Source: Lutibacter oceani (lineage in GTDB: Bacteria; Bacteroidota; Bacteroidia; Flavobacteriales; Flavobacteriaceae). From it: a stretch of 64,000 nt of DNA. How positions within the stretch are numbered: position 1 is the stretch's first letter; each line of letters opens with the position of its first letter. The translations under genes and the position numbers were made by a program. Below the pieces are notes generated by a model. It was given only the letters and a program-made list of their open reading frames with translations, did not search any database and was not told the DNA's origin. The stretch covers positions 744,001 to 808,000 of the forward strand of contig NZ_QTTQ01000010.1 in the NCBI RefSeq assembly GCF_003384935.1, read 5' to 3'. Positions 36,154-45,377 of the stretch are shown in pieces.

Positions 36154-36177
36154 CTAATTGCTATTAATAGTAATTAG
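36154..36177. promoter_or_regulatory. 24-bp near-perfect palindrome upstream of the copper receptor
   Basis: CTAATTGCTATT joins AATAGTAATTAG with one mismatch and no spacer. It lies in the 200-base gap between the Cys/His-rich gene and the receptor gene. A gapless dyad is more like a protein-binding site than a terminator; the regulator is unknown. Confidence 0.45.
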
Positions 36178-36215
36178 TTGTAAAATATAATTTATAGGTA
36201 AGCGTAATTATAAAG

Positions 36216-36602
36216 TTATAAAACCAGCTTTGGTGGTGGTTTTAATATTGAAGTGTAATAATCTGATGAAATTTGATTAATACCAAAAACCTGGTTTAAA
36301 TATTCAGTATTAATATTACTAATTTTATATCCGTATTGGTCTATAGGTGAAACTGGATAATCTTCTAAATTAATTTGTGGAATTGTTGATTTGTGCTCAT
36401 GATTATCATGGTTTACCTCTTTTAGTTGTTTTTCTAAATAACACTTTCCGTTACATTCTAAATAAGGTTTATCTCTATTCTCACAAAGTACTGTTGCAAT
36501 ATAATCGTAATTGGCATAGTACTCTATTATTGGAAGAACAGGACGAACCATTGCCAACAAATAAAGAAGGTAAAAAAAGATGCCTAAAAACTGATTTTTC
36601 AT
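36216..36602 (-). CDS. Cys/His-rich membrane-anchored protein, probable metal partner of the receptor
   Basis: The 128-residue protein has one hydrophobic N-terminal segment (FLGIFFYLLYLLAMVRPVLP) and then Cys40, Cys50 and Cys54 in LCENRDKPYLECNGKC, followed by a His cluster NHDNHEH (65-70). I know similar short proteins beside metal TonB receptors in Bacteroidota, without a defined name. Together with the CxxxM receptor downstream it suggests copper binding at the membrane. No enzymatic motif is present. Confidence 0.78.
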   Translation of the reverse strand: MKNQFLGIFFYLLYLLAMVRPVLPIIEYYANYDYIATVLCENRDKPYLECNGKCYLEKQLKEVNHDNHEHKSTIPQINLEDYPVSPIDQYGYKISNINTEYLNQVFGINQISSDYYTSILKPPPKLVL

Positions 36603-36625
36603 TGCTTAGCTAACATATAAGAAGG

Positions 36626-36633
36626 CAAATATA
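36626..36633 (-). promoter_or_regulatory. -7 promoter element of the Cys/His-rich gene
   Basis: On the minus strand TATATTTG followed by CC matches TAnnTTTG perfectly, 23 bases before the ATG. Confidence 0.6.
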
Positions 36634-36679
36634 TAATCTCAAATATAATTTAATGTTATATTTATCACTTAACATTTGT

Positions 36680-37579
36680 TTAACTCAAAATTAAGCCTAA
36701 GCCAAACAAAATAGAAAATAAAAACGTACTAATTGCTAACTTTTTTAATTCTGGATCTAGCAATTTTGGAACTTCATTTTTATAAACTACCATAAAGTGC
36801 TTTGCAATAGGAATATATGCTAAAACAAATAAAAATTGATAGGGTGATTTGTAATATATCATTACATATAAAAAAGCAAATAAAAATGCAGCAATTAGCA
36901 AATAGTAGTGGTAATATTTTGCAAATTCACTTCCAATTTTAACAACTAATGTTTTTTTACCTGCTTTTACGTCTGATGCTCTATCACGCATATTATTTAA
37001 ATTCAAAACCCCAATACTTAAAAACCCTACGGAAAATGCAGGAAGAAAAATAGTGAAGTCTAATTGCTTTGTAAATAAATAATAACTTCCACATACACTT
37101 ACTAATCCAAAAAAAATAAAGACAAAAAAATCTCCAAAACCACTATAGCCATAGGCTTTTTTACCCATTGTATATTTAATGGCAGCAACAATACTCATTA
37201 AACCAAGAATAAAAAATATGAATAGATTTAGAAAATCCTCTTTTCCAAATGCGGTATATATTAATAAAACTGCAAGTACAAAAGTTACTCCAACGGAAAT
37301 TTTAATTGCACTTAACATTTGATTGGGAGATATAGCACCGCTTTGTAAAGCTCTTTCAGGTCCAACTCTATCTAAATTATCGGTTCCTTTTACACCATCA
37401 CCATAATCATTCGCAAAATTGGAAATAATTTGAAAACCAATTGTAGTTAAAAGTGCTAAAACGCATATTAATAAATTGAAATTTCCCTGAGAAGCCGCAA
37501 TAAAACTACCTACAATAATTCCTGAAACAGAAAGTGGTAATGTTCTTAAACGTGCTGCTTTTATGTAGTGTTTAATCAT
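36680..37579 (-). CDS. menA: 1,4-dihydroxy-2-naphthoate polyprenyltransferase
   Basis: The 299-residue UbiA-family membrane enzyme attaches the isoprenoid tail to dihydroxynaphthoate, the step that makes demethylmenaquinone. The prenyl-diphosphate motif NFANDYGDGVKGTDNLDR lies near residue 55-72, and the second Asp motif is NNMRDRASDVKAGKKTL. Eight to nine hydrophobic helices are visible. It is the third men gene of the window but separated from menC/menE by several kilobases. It lies 29 bases after the Fe-S gene upstream of it. Confidence 0.92.
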   Translation of the reverse strand: MIKHYIKAARLRTLPLSVSGIIVGSFIAASQGNFNLLICVLALLTTIGFQIISNFANDYGDGVKGTDNLDRVGPERALQSGAISPNQMLSAIKISVGVTFVLAVLLIYTAFGKEDFLNLFIFFILGLMSIVAAIKYTMGKKAYGYSGFGDFFVFIFFGLVSVCGSYYLFTKQLDFTIFLPAFSVGFLSIGVLNLNNMRDRASDVKAGKKTLVVKIGSEFAKYYHYYLLIAAFLFAFLYVMIYYKSPYQFLFVLAYIPIAKHFMVVYKNEVPKLLDPELKKLAISTFLFSILFGLGLILS

Positions 37580-37608
37580 ATAATACTATTCAAAAAAGTT
37601 TTATATAA

Positions 37609-38388
37609 TTATAAGTCTTCGGCATTTGCAATTAACTCTGCAATATCCAATACTTCAATTTCTTCTTCTTTATTTGTAGCTTTTACACCATCAGTAATCA
37701 TTGTATTACAAAACGGACAGCCAGTTGCAATAATATTTGGAGATACTTTAATAGCATCTTCAGTACGCTCAACATTAATATCTTTATCTCCTTTTTCAGG
37801 TTCTTTAAACATTTGAGCTCCACCGGCACCACAACATAAACCGTTAGATTTACAACGTTTCATTTCAACCAATTCAACATCTAATTTTTGAATTAATTCT
37901 CTTGGAGCTTCATACACTTCATTTGCACGACCTAAATAACAAGGATCGTGGAATGTTATTTTTTTTCCTTTAAATTTTCCTCCTTCAATAGAAAGCCGTC
38001 CATCATCCAATAAAGATTTTAACAATTCTGTATGATGAACAACTTCATATGTACCTCCTAGTTGAGGATATTCATTTTTAAGTGTATTAAAACAATGTGG
38101 ACAAGCTGTTACTATTTTTTTTATTTCATACGCATTTAGCACTTCTATGTTTGTCATTGCCTGCATTTGAAATAAGAACTCGTTTCCTGCTCTTTTAGCA
38201 GGATCACCAGAACAGCTTTCCTCCGTACCTAAAACCGCAAATTCAACATTAGCCTTGTTTAAAATTTTCACAAATGCTTTTGTTATTTTTTTTGCTCTAT
38301 CGTCAAAACTTCCAGCACATCCAACCCAAAATAATACTTCCGGTTGTTTTCCTTGTGCCATCATTTCTGCCATTGTTGGTACATTCAT
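37609..38388 (-). CDS. CCG-domain Fe-S protein (HdrB/LutA/GlpC-like)
   Basis: The 259-residue soluble protein has two CCG-type cysteine domains: Cys24, Cys59 with Cys96/Cys99 (ACPHC), and Cys150, Cys185-Cys186-Gly (LCCGAGG), Cys224/Cys227 (GCPFC). This matches subunit B of heterodisulfide reductase and the electron-handling parts of lactate and glycerol-3-phosphate dehydrogenases. It probably pairs with the membrane Fe-S protein at 38883-40187 to pass electrons to or from menaquinone. A HAD protein gene lies between them. The donor is unknown. Confidence 0.87.
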   Translation of the reverse strand: MNVPTMAEMMAQGKQPEVLFWVGCAGSFDDRAKKITKAFVKILNKANVEFAVLGTEESCSGDPAKRAGNEFLFQMQAMTNIEVLNAYEIKKIVTACPHCFNTLKNEYPQLGGTYEVVHHTELLKSLLDDGRLSIEGGKFKGKKITFHDPCYLGRANEVYEAPRELIQKLDVELVEMKRCKSNGLCCGAGGAQMFKEPEKGDKDINVERTEDAIKVSPNIIATGCPFCNTMITDGVKATNKEEEIEVLDIAELIANAEDL

Positions 38389-38406
38389 ATTAATATGTTT
38401 TAAATT

Positions 38407-38853
38407 TTATTCGTGTTTTCCGTCATCAAAAACTTCAATAGTAACTTCTTTTTCTACTAAATCAGTAAAATGACCTCTATAACGAGTTGCTTTAACTAAG
38501 TGATTATCAATCCAGTGATAATTACCTCCTCTAGGTTTTCCCATTAACAAGCTATGGTATTTAAAGCCATGTTTGTTCAACCACATTTCAGTAACTTCTC
38601 TATGTGCTTCCGTTCTTGAAGTAAAGAAACAAATTATATGTCCTTCATCATACCATTTATTTAATGTTGCTAATGCATCTGGAAAAGGTTCGCAAGTTCC
38701 CATTCTTTCTGGTTCTTCATTTGGAACATCTTCTGTTACAGTACCATCAATATCAATTAAATAATTTTTAATTCCTTCAGGTAAAATAGGACTAATATGT
38801 AGCCCATCTTCTACTTTATCATGTAGTAGTTTTTCAACATCTTCTTTTTTCAT
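38407..38853 (-). CDS. HAD-superfamily hydrolase, small
   Basis: The 148-residue protein has HAD motif I as DIDGTVTED (Asp34, Asp36), motif II in CFFTSRTEAH and a C-terminal WIDNHLVKATRY in place of a full motif III/IV. There is no cap domain. Flavobacterial homologues are sometimes labelled phosphoheptose isomerase, which the sequence does not support. It is inserted between two Fe-S protein genes in one operon; the reason for that arrangement is unknown. Confidence 0.8.
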   Translation of the reverse strand: MKKEDVEKLLHDKVEDGLHISPILPEGIKNYLIDIDGTVTEDVPNEEPERMGTCEPFPDALATLNKWYDEGHIICFFTSRTEAHREVTEMWLNKHGFKYHSLLMGKPRGGNYHWIDNHLVKATRYRGHFTDLVEKEVTIEVFDDGKHE

Positions 38854-38882
38854 TTTGTGTGTTTTTGATTTTTATAGTTATG

Positions 38883-40187
38883 TTATTCGTCTTTCCAATT
38901 TAATCTATCCATTTGGTTGTACTGCCAAGGTGCACCGTTATTTTCAATATTTGTCATCATCATATTTAATTCTTGTGATGCAGCGGATTGTTCCATTACC
39001 AAATACCTTCGTAAATCAATAATTATTGATAACGGATCTATATTTACAGGACATTCCTCAACACAAGCATTGCAACTTGTGCAAGCCCAAATTTCTTCTG
39101 GTGTTATATAATCATTTAGAAGTTGTTTACCATCTTCCACAAATTCACCATTTTTATTTATGTTTTTTCCAACCTCCTCTAACCTATCACGCGTTTTCAT
39201 CATAATAGCTCTTGGAGAAAGTTCTTTTCCTGTAATGTTTGCAGGGCATGAAGATGTGCATCTACCACATTCAGTACAAGTATAAGCATTCATTAATTGC
39301 ACCCAATTTAAATCTGTAACATCACTTGCTCCAAATTTTTCAGGAACTTCATCTTCACTTCCTTCTGGTGCTGCTGCAAAAGGATCTGCAGTTGGATCTA
39401 ACATCATTTTCACCTCATTGGTTACAGCTTCTAAATTATTTAATTGTCCTTTCGGATTTAAATTAGCAAAATAAGTATTTGGAAAAGCTAATAAAATATG
39501 AAGGTGTTTAGAATAATACAAATAATTTAGAAAAATTAAAATTCCTGCAATATGCAACCACCAAGCTGTACGTTCTATAATATAAAGCGTAGTTACATTA
39601 AAATTTTCAAATAAGGGAACTAAAAACTGACTGATTGGATTTCCAGAATCTCCTTGTTGAAATGGTACATCAGTAGCATTCATTATTAAAAATAATGACA
39701 TTAAAACCATTTCAAAATATAAAATATACAAAGCATCATTTTTTGGAAAACCTTTCATTTCTTTATTCCAAAAACGAGGAATTCTTAAAACCATTCTTCT
39801 AATCCAAAAAACTGAAACGGATATTAATACTAATAAGGCTAAAATTTCGAAAGTACCTATTAAAATAGCATAAGTTCCTCCTAAAAAAGATAAGACTCTA
39901 TGTGTGCCAAATAAACCGTCAATAATTATTTCTATTACTTCAATATTTATAATAATAAAACCTAAATATACTATTATATGTAATAATGCTGAAATTGGCC
40001 TTTTAACCATTTTGCTTTGTCCAAAGGCAATAAAGGCCATATTTTGCCAACGTGCATTTGAATTATCAGATCTATCTACTTTTTTACCAAGTTTTATATT
40101 TCGAATTATCTTTTGAATGTTTTTAACAAAAAAACCAACTCCTAAAATCAGCAGTATTAAAAATGCGATGTTGTCAATATAATTCAT
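38883..40187 (-). CDS. Membrane-bound Fe-S electron-transfer protein (NarI/HdrD-like)
   Basis: The 434-residue protein has about five membrane helices in the first 230 residues, with spaced His residues that could bind heme b as in NarI, and a C-terminal ferredoxin domain with two CxxCxxCxxxCP motifs (Cys304-314 and Cys369-379). It resembles the membrane arm of DsrMK/HdrED-type complexes; the separate CCG protein downstream would be its soluble partner. An ETF:menaquinone oxidoreductase role serving beta-oxidation is possible; this is speculation. Confidence 0.86.
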   Translation of the reverse strand: MNYIDNIAFLILLILGVGFFVKNIQKIIRNIKLGKKVDRSDNSNARWQNMAFIAFGQSKMVKRPISALLHIIVYLGFIIINIEVIEIIIDGLFGTHRVLSFLGGTYAILIGTFEILALLVLISVSVFWIRRMVLRIPRFWNKEMKGFPKNDALYILYFEMVLMSLFLIMNATDVPFQQGDSGNPISQFLVPLFENFNVTTLYIIERTAWWLHIAGILIFLNYLYYSKHLHILLAFPNTYFANLNPKGQLNNLEAVTNEVKMMLDPTADPFAAAPEGSEDEVPEKFGASDVTDLNWVQLMNAYTCTECGRCTSSCPANITGKELSPRAIMMKTRDRLEEVGKNINKNGEFVEDGKQLLNDYITPEEIWACTSCNACVEECPVNIDPLSIIIDLRRYLVMEQSAASQELNMMMTNIENNGAPWQYNQMDRLNWKDE

Positions 40188-40259
40188 ACTTAATTTTTAT
40201 TGATAATTCAATTGTTTTAATTAAACTATCTTTTTTGGTAAAAGTTCAAAATTTTCACT

Positions 40260-40320
40260 TTTTACATTTTAAGGTTGGCAATTTAAAATAAATTAACACC
40301 TTAACATATTTAATGTAAAA
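40260..40320. other. Long imperfect hairpin in the MCE / Fe-S intergenic region
   Basis: A contiguous 16-base left arm, TTTTACATT plus TTAAGGT (40260-40275), pairs with ACCTTAA (40298-40304) and AATGTAAAA (40312-40320) across a 7-base bulge; AATTT/AAATT pair inside. It occupies much of the 184-base gap between the MCE gene and the membrane Fe-S gene on the minus strand. No T-tract flanks it, so a leader RNA structure or processing site is as likely as a terminator. Confidence 0.55.
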
Positions 40321-40371
40321 TAATTTACAAAATGATTAAGATTGTAAATATATTATTTTCTGTTTTAAATT

Positions 40372-41325
40372 TTATTTTTCTTCTTCAGGATTATAACCTT
40401 TGTCCTTTTTCCCAAATAATGAGAAATGCACAAAACGTTTTGGATGTAATTTCATTTCGTTTAATAATTCTTCTAATTCTTTAGATGCATTTGTTAAATT
40501 ATTATACATTTCTTCATCCTTTAATAACTTTCCTAAAGATCCTTCTCCACTTTCAATACCTGCTAAAACATTATTTAAGTTACTTACAGTTTCTTCAATA
40601 TTTTTAATGGTAACACCTAAATTTGCATTAACTAAGGTGTCTGAAAGTTTTGATAAATTAGCTGTCATTAATTCTGTATTTTCTAATGTTTTAGCCAATT
40701 TTTCGTCATTATTTTTTATTAGTTCATTTACTGATTCTGAAGCGGATTTAAAGTTAGAAATGGTAGCATTTAATTGTGATATACTTAATTTTAAATTTTG
40801 TCTGCTTTTAACATCTAAAATATCCGTTAAACCTGTCATTAATGAATCTGCACTTACAATTACATTTTCAACTTTAGCCTGTAGTGGATTTAATTTTTCT
40901 GTAACTGAAGAAAAAATATCAGACTCTATTTCGCCTTTTAAAAAATCACCAGGAATAGCTAATTCACCTTCATATGAAGGAACAATTGCCAAAGATTTCC
41001 CTCCCATTAAACTTGCACTGTAAATTTTAGCAACACTGTTTTTAGAAAATTCAAAATCATTTTCAATACTAAATTCTACAATTAATCGCCCCCGTTTATC
41101 TTCATTTTTATTAAATTTAATATTAATAACCTTTCCTACTTCAACACCATTAATTGTAACTACACTTGCCGTATTTAATCCTTGCACATTACTATATTCA
41201 GTAAAATATGTTTTTAATGGGCCATCAAATAAATTTATGCCTTTCATAAAATTATAACCCCATATAAATAAAGCAATTACAGCAACAGCAACAACACCTG
41301 TTTTTAATTCTCTTGAAATTTTCAA
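40372..41325 (-). CDS. MlaD/MCE-family lipid-transport protein
   Basis: The 317-residue protein has an N-terminal membrane anchor (VVAVAVIALFIWGYNFMKG) and an MCE domain at about 38-115 (FTEYSNVQGLNTASVVTINGVEVGKV), followed by a long helical region with repeated Asn/Leu heptads. MCE proteins form periplasmic rings that shuttle phospholipids between membranes. The usual ATPase and permease partners are not adjacent. It lies 60 bases behind the amidase gene on the same strand. Confidence 0.88.
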   Translation of the reverse strand: MKISRELKTGVVAVAVIALFIWGYNFMKGINLFDGPLKTYFTEYSNVQGLNTASVVTINGVEVGKVINIKFNKNEDKRGRLIVEFSIENDFEFSKNSVAKIYSASLMGGKSLAIVPSYEGELAIPGDFLKGEIESDIFSSVTEKLNPLQAKVENVIVSADSLMTGLTDILDVKSRQNLKLSISQLNATISNFKSASESVNELIKNNDEKLAKTLENTELMTANLSKLSDTLVNANLGVTIKNIEETVSNLNNVLAGIESGEGSLGKLLKDEEMYNNLTNASKELEELLNEMKLHPKRFVHFSLFGKKDKGYNPEEEK

Positions 41326-41385
41326 AATAGTATAATTTTTTAAAGCAATATTACTAATAATTTTTGTGAGTAAATGGCAAAAATA

Positions 41386-42528
41386 CTATGATTTTTTTAA
41401 AACATCTTGAACCGATATTTTTTCACCATTTTTAAATGCAACAATAAATGCTGAAGTATAGCCTTTTGTTTTAGCCAAGCTTTGCAATTCTTTAATTTTT
41501 GAATAATTAGATGTATTCCCTAAATAATATTTATAACTATTACCAACTTTAACTCTATCAATGTTTTTAAGCCCTTTAAAATTGTAGGGTTTTGTATCTA
41601 ATTTTCTAGATCCTGAAGCTATTTGTACCTTAAACAGTACATTATTAAAAGTTTCTTCAGTAACAATTGTATTTTTATCTACCACACTGTTATTTAAAAC
41701 AGCAAGATCCTCATTTTTAACACTATTTAAATTAAGCTGTTTTATATATTTAACTATTCCATTATATATAGATTCAGAAAATTTATGTTGACCTTGTTTA
41801 GAACCTAAGTAGGTACCTTCTTTAATATTTGTTATAAATCCAGTTTCAATTAATATACTTGGCATATAAGTTTGATGTAAAACAACAAATACATTTTGCT
41901 TAACACCTCTATCTTTTCTCTTCAATTTATTTGAAAATCCTTCTTGAATAATACTTGCTAATTGAATACTTTGGTCTAAATATTCTTCTTGCATTAATGT
42001 AAGGCCTATAACTGATTCCGGTGAATTTGGATCGAAACCTTTATAGTTTTTTTCGTAATTATCTTCCAATAAAATTACAGAGTTTTCTGCTTTAGCAACT
42101 TCAAAATTCTTATTATTTGCATTTGTTCCCAACACCCAAGTTTCGGCACCTGAGGCTTGGGTATTATGTGCATTACAATGAACTGATACAAACAAATCTG
42201 CATCTGCTTTATTTGCTATTCTTCCTCGTTCCCATAAATCAATAAAAACATCCGTTTTTCGTGTGTAAATAACTTTTATATTTTCTTGATTTGACAATAA
42301 TTTACCTACCTGCAATACAATATTTAATGCAATATCCTTTTCTTTAACTTTTTTATACCCCACTTTACCAGGATCCTTACCACCATGCCCTGCATCTAAA
42401 ACAACAACAAAATCATTTTTTTGAGCAAAAACAGTAGTATTCTTAAAAAGAATAGTAATAAAAAATACGAAAATCAGTACGAATTTCGTTGTAATTTTAA
42501 TTTTATAAAAGAGTAGTGAGTTCATCAA
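41386..42528 (-). CDS. N-acetylmuramoyl-L-alanine amidase (AmiC type) with SPOR-like domain
   Basis: The 380-residue amidase cleaves the peptide from muramic acid in peptidoglycan and is needed for cell separation. After a signal segment (residues 10-36) come the zinc ligands His48 (LDAGHGGKDPG), Glu63 (KVKEKD) and His117 (SVHCNAH), with the catalytic Glu in SILIETGFITN. The last 85 residues (FKVQIASGSRKLD...) look like a SPOR domain that binds denuded glycan. It is followed by the MCE gene and is divergent from lptD. Confidence 0.9.
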   Translation of the reverse strand: MMNSLLFYKIKITTKFVLIFVFFITILFKNTTVFAQKNDFVVVLDAGHGGKDPGKVGYKKVKEKDIALNIVLQVGKLLSNQENIKVIYTRKTDVFIDLWERGRIANKADADLFVSVHCNAHNTQASGAETWVLGTNANNKNFEVAKAENSVILLEDNYEKNYKGFDPNSPESVIGLTLMQEEYLDQSIQLASIIQEGFSNKLKRKDRGVKQNVFVVLHQTYMPSILIETGFITNIKEGTYLGSKQGQHKFSESIYNGIVKYIKQLNLNSVKNEDLAVLNNSVVDKNTIVTEETFNNVLFKVQIASGSRKLDTKPYNFKGLKNIDRVKVGNSYKYYLGNTSNYSKIKELQSLAKTKGYTSAFIVAFKNGEKISVQDVLKKS

Positions 42529-42723
42529 TAATTTTAATTATTTTTGGCATCTGTTATTTGGTGATACAATTATTGAGCCATACATTTACAAGCAATCAAA
42601 ATTTGGTTGAATGCTTAAAAGCTAAATTAAAAAAACTTATGCTTTCAACCCAATAAATATAATGATTTTACAAATATTTTAATTATTAAAACGAACATTT
42701 TCAAAATATATGCGCTCTTTTTT

Positions 42724-45366
42724 TTGATACTAGCTTTTAGCTTTGTCAATACTTCTGTTTATTCTCAAGAAATAAAGCAATTTTCTTCAGACACAATTCC
42801 TGTAATTAAAAAGGATACTATTGTTATTCCTCTAAAAGATACTCTTAATATAAAACCAATTGATTCTTTACTTATAAAACCAAAAGACTCCATTAAAAAA
42901 CCGAAAGAATTACTGGAAGGAATTGTTGAACACAGTGCCGATAGTTTAATTAGACAGGATATAAAAAACAATAAAATTCAACTATTTAATAATGCACATA
43001 TACATTATAAAGATATTGATATTACTGCTGGTTATATTGAAATAAATAATAATACAAGTACTGTTATTGCAAAAGGAATTAAAGATAGTATAGGAAATTA
43101 TTCTCAATTACCTGTTTTTAAACAAGGAGGTCAAGAATCTACTCAGGATACAATTAGTTTTAATTTTAAATCTGAAAAAGCTAAAATTTGGAATTTAAAA
43201 ACTGAGCAACAAGGAATAATAATATTAGGTGAGGTTAGTAAAAAACATAATGATTCTGTTATTTTTATTGAAAATATACGCCTAACAACATCAGATAAGG
43301 AAAATCCAGATTACTATATTAAAATTCCAAAAGCAAAATTTATTAAAGACAAGAAATTAGTTGCCGGAACAAGTCAATTGGTATTAGCTGATGTACCAAC
43401 ACCTGTAGTTTTACCTTTTGCATACATTCCTTTAACAAAAGGAAGAACTTCCGGTTTTTTAATGCCTACTTGGGGAGATAATAACAGGCAAGGTTATTTT
43501 TTACAAAATGGAGGTTACTATTTTGTAATAAATGATAATTTTGATTTAGCAGTTTTAGGAGATATTTATACAAACGGAAGTTGGGGTTTACGAGCAGAAT
43601 CTGGCTATGCAAAAAGGTATAAATTTTCCGGAAATATTAATATTAGATATGAAAATTTAATAAACAGCTTAAAAGGATTTGATGATTATTCAAAAGCATC
43701 AAATTACAATATCAGATGGAGTCATTCACAAGACTCAAAGGCAAGCCCTAACTCGCGTTTTTCAGCTTCTGTAAATATGGGAAGCAGTAAATATTATAAA
43801 CAATCTAATAATGAATATAACACTAATTCATTCTTAAACAACAATTTAAGTTCTTCCGTTTCTTTTTATAAAAATTTTGTTGGTACCCCATTTAATGTGT
43901 CTTTATCTATGACACATTCTCAAAACACCAATACTGAAGAAATTACCATGACCTTGCCTTCTTTACAATTAAATATGGATCGAATTTATCCGTTTACCGG
44001 AAAAAATGGTGTAAAAAAGAATGCAATTCAGAAAACAGGATTAACCTATTCTATGAAAGGTGACAATAGAATAAATACCACCGATGAATTTTTCTTTAAA
44101 AAACAAATGTTTGATGAAGCAAAGTCTGGTATTCAGCACAATATTTCAATGAATACCAACATGAAAGCTTTAAAATATTTTACAATTTCGCCCAGCATAA
44201 CTTATAAAGATGTATGGTATTTTGATCGTATTAGCAAAAAATTTGATGATGTGCAAAATGCCGTAGTTACAGATACCATAAGTAGTTTTAGTCGATTTAA
44301 TGAATATTCAACTTCTGTTTCATTGGGAACTACATTTTATGGAATGTTTAAGTTTAAAAAAGGAAATATTGAAGCCATTCGTCATGTTGTAAGACCAAGT
44401 ATTTCCTATAGTTACAGACCCGATTTTAGTTATTTTAATGAAGAATATCAAAAAAGTGCTGAAGAACCAGATGAGTTTATTGAATACTCTCCTTTTTCTA
44501 ATGGAATTTTTGGAAAACCAGGATCTGGACTTTCCAATAGTTTAAACTTAACGCTTAATAATAATTTAGAAGCCAAAATTAGAAAGAAAGATTCTGCAGA
44601 TAGCGAAACAGAAGCCAAAAAAATTATTTTATTAAATAATTTAAACTTTTCAACCAGTTATAATATGGCTGCGGATTCTTTAAAATGGAGCCCTGTGGGT
44701 GTTAATGCTGGAACTAAATTATTTAACAATAAACTAAGCGTAAATGTTAGAGCAACCTTAGATCCTTATGCTTTAGATGTTAATGGAAAAAAAATAAATA
44801 CATTTAACTATAATAATGGTGGTAGTTTATTTAGACTAACAAATGCAGGACTTACTTTAAATTATTCTTTATCGAGTAAAAAAGATGACGGTAAAAAATC
44901 TGAAAAAGATCAAAAAGCTGAAGATAATAACTCCGATGGTGTATTTGGAGAAAACTTAACTGCTACAAACCAGCAAACTCCAAATCAGGAAAAAAAAGCT
45001 AACGTAAAAGAAGCAAAACTTTATCAGTCTAAAATTCCCTGGACATTAAAAATTGCTTATAGCTTAAATTACGCCAATGCAAACAGGCAAAAAGAAATTT
45101 CATCTAATTCTATAATGTTTTCTGGTGATGTTGAAATAACTCCAAAATGGGGACTTGGATTTTCATCTGGTTACGATGTTAAAAATGAAGGTTTTACTTA
45201 CACACAACTTCGTTTTTCAAGAGATCTTGATAGTTGGAAACTGAATTTTAACTGGGTTCCTTTTGGAGACAGACAAACCTATTACTTTTTTATTGGTGTA
45301 AAATCATCTATGCTTAGTGATTTAAAATATGATAAAAGACAAGTGCCTGATAAACAATTATTTTAA
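42724..45366 (+). CDS. lptD: LPS-assembly protein LptD (start codon uncertain)
   Basis: The protein (880 residues from the TTG at 42724) is an OstA/LptD-type outer-membrane translocon that inserts lipopolysaccharide: an N-terminal OstA jellyroll (about 60-230, AHIHYKDIDITAGYIEINN) then a large barrel ending near YYFFIGVKSS. Starting at TTG would leave a signal peptide without its basic N-terminus. The same frame is open back to 42631 and encodes KTNIFKIYALFF just upstream, so the real start is probably a rare ATT at 42685 or 42682; no ATG or GTG exists there. Confidence 0.88.
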   Translation: MILAFSFVNTSVYSQEIKQFSSDTIPVIKKDTIVIPLKDTLNIKPIDSLLIKPKDSIKKPKELLEGIVEHSADSLIRQDIKNNKIQLFNNAHIHYKDIDITAGYIEINNNTSTVIAKGIKDSIGNYSQLPVFKQGGQESTQDTISFNFKSEKAKIWNLKTEQQGIIILGEVSKKHNDSVIFIENIRLTTSDKENPDYYIKIPKAKFIKDKKLVAGTSQLVLADVPTPVVLPFAYIPLTKGRTSGFLMPTWGDNNRQGYFLQNGGYYFVINDNFDLAVLGDIYTNGSWGLRAESGYAKRYKFSGNINIRYENLINSLKGFDDYSKASNYNIRWSHSQDSKASPNSRFSASVNMGSSKYYKQSNNEYNTNSFLNNNLSSSVSFYKNFVGTPFNVSLSMTHSQNTNTEEITMTLPSLQLNMDRIYPFTGKNGVKKNAIQKTGLTYSMKGDNRINTTDEFFFKKQMFDEAKSGIQHNISMNTNMKALKYFTISPSITYKDVWYFDRISKKFDDVQNAVVTDTISSFSRFNEYSTSVSLGTTFYGMFKFKKGNIEAIRHVVRPSISYSYRPDFSYFNEEYQKSAEEPDEFIEYSPFSNGIFGKPGSGLSNSLNLTLNNNLEAKIRKKDSADSETEAKKIILLNNLNFSTSYNMAADSLKWSPVGVNAGTKLFNNKLSVNVRATLDPYALDVNGKKINTFNYNNGGSLFRLTNAGLTLNYSLSSKKDDGKKSEKDQKAEDNNSDGVFGENLTATNQQTPNQEKKANVKEAKLYQSKIPWTLKIAYSLNYANANRQKEISSNSIMFSGDVEITPKWGLGFSSGYDVKNEGFTYTQLRFSRDLDSWKLNFNWVPFGDRQTYYFFIGVKSSMLSDLKYDKRQVPDKQLF

Positions 45367-45377
45367 AACCTTTTAAA

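Noticed and set aside
40400-41023. Long open frame of 207 codons opposite the MCE gene
   Set aside because: It is a shadow of the MCE coding sequence, is Ser/Phe-rich in the manner of antisense frames and resembles no protein.
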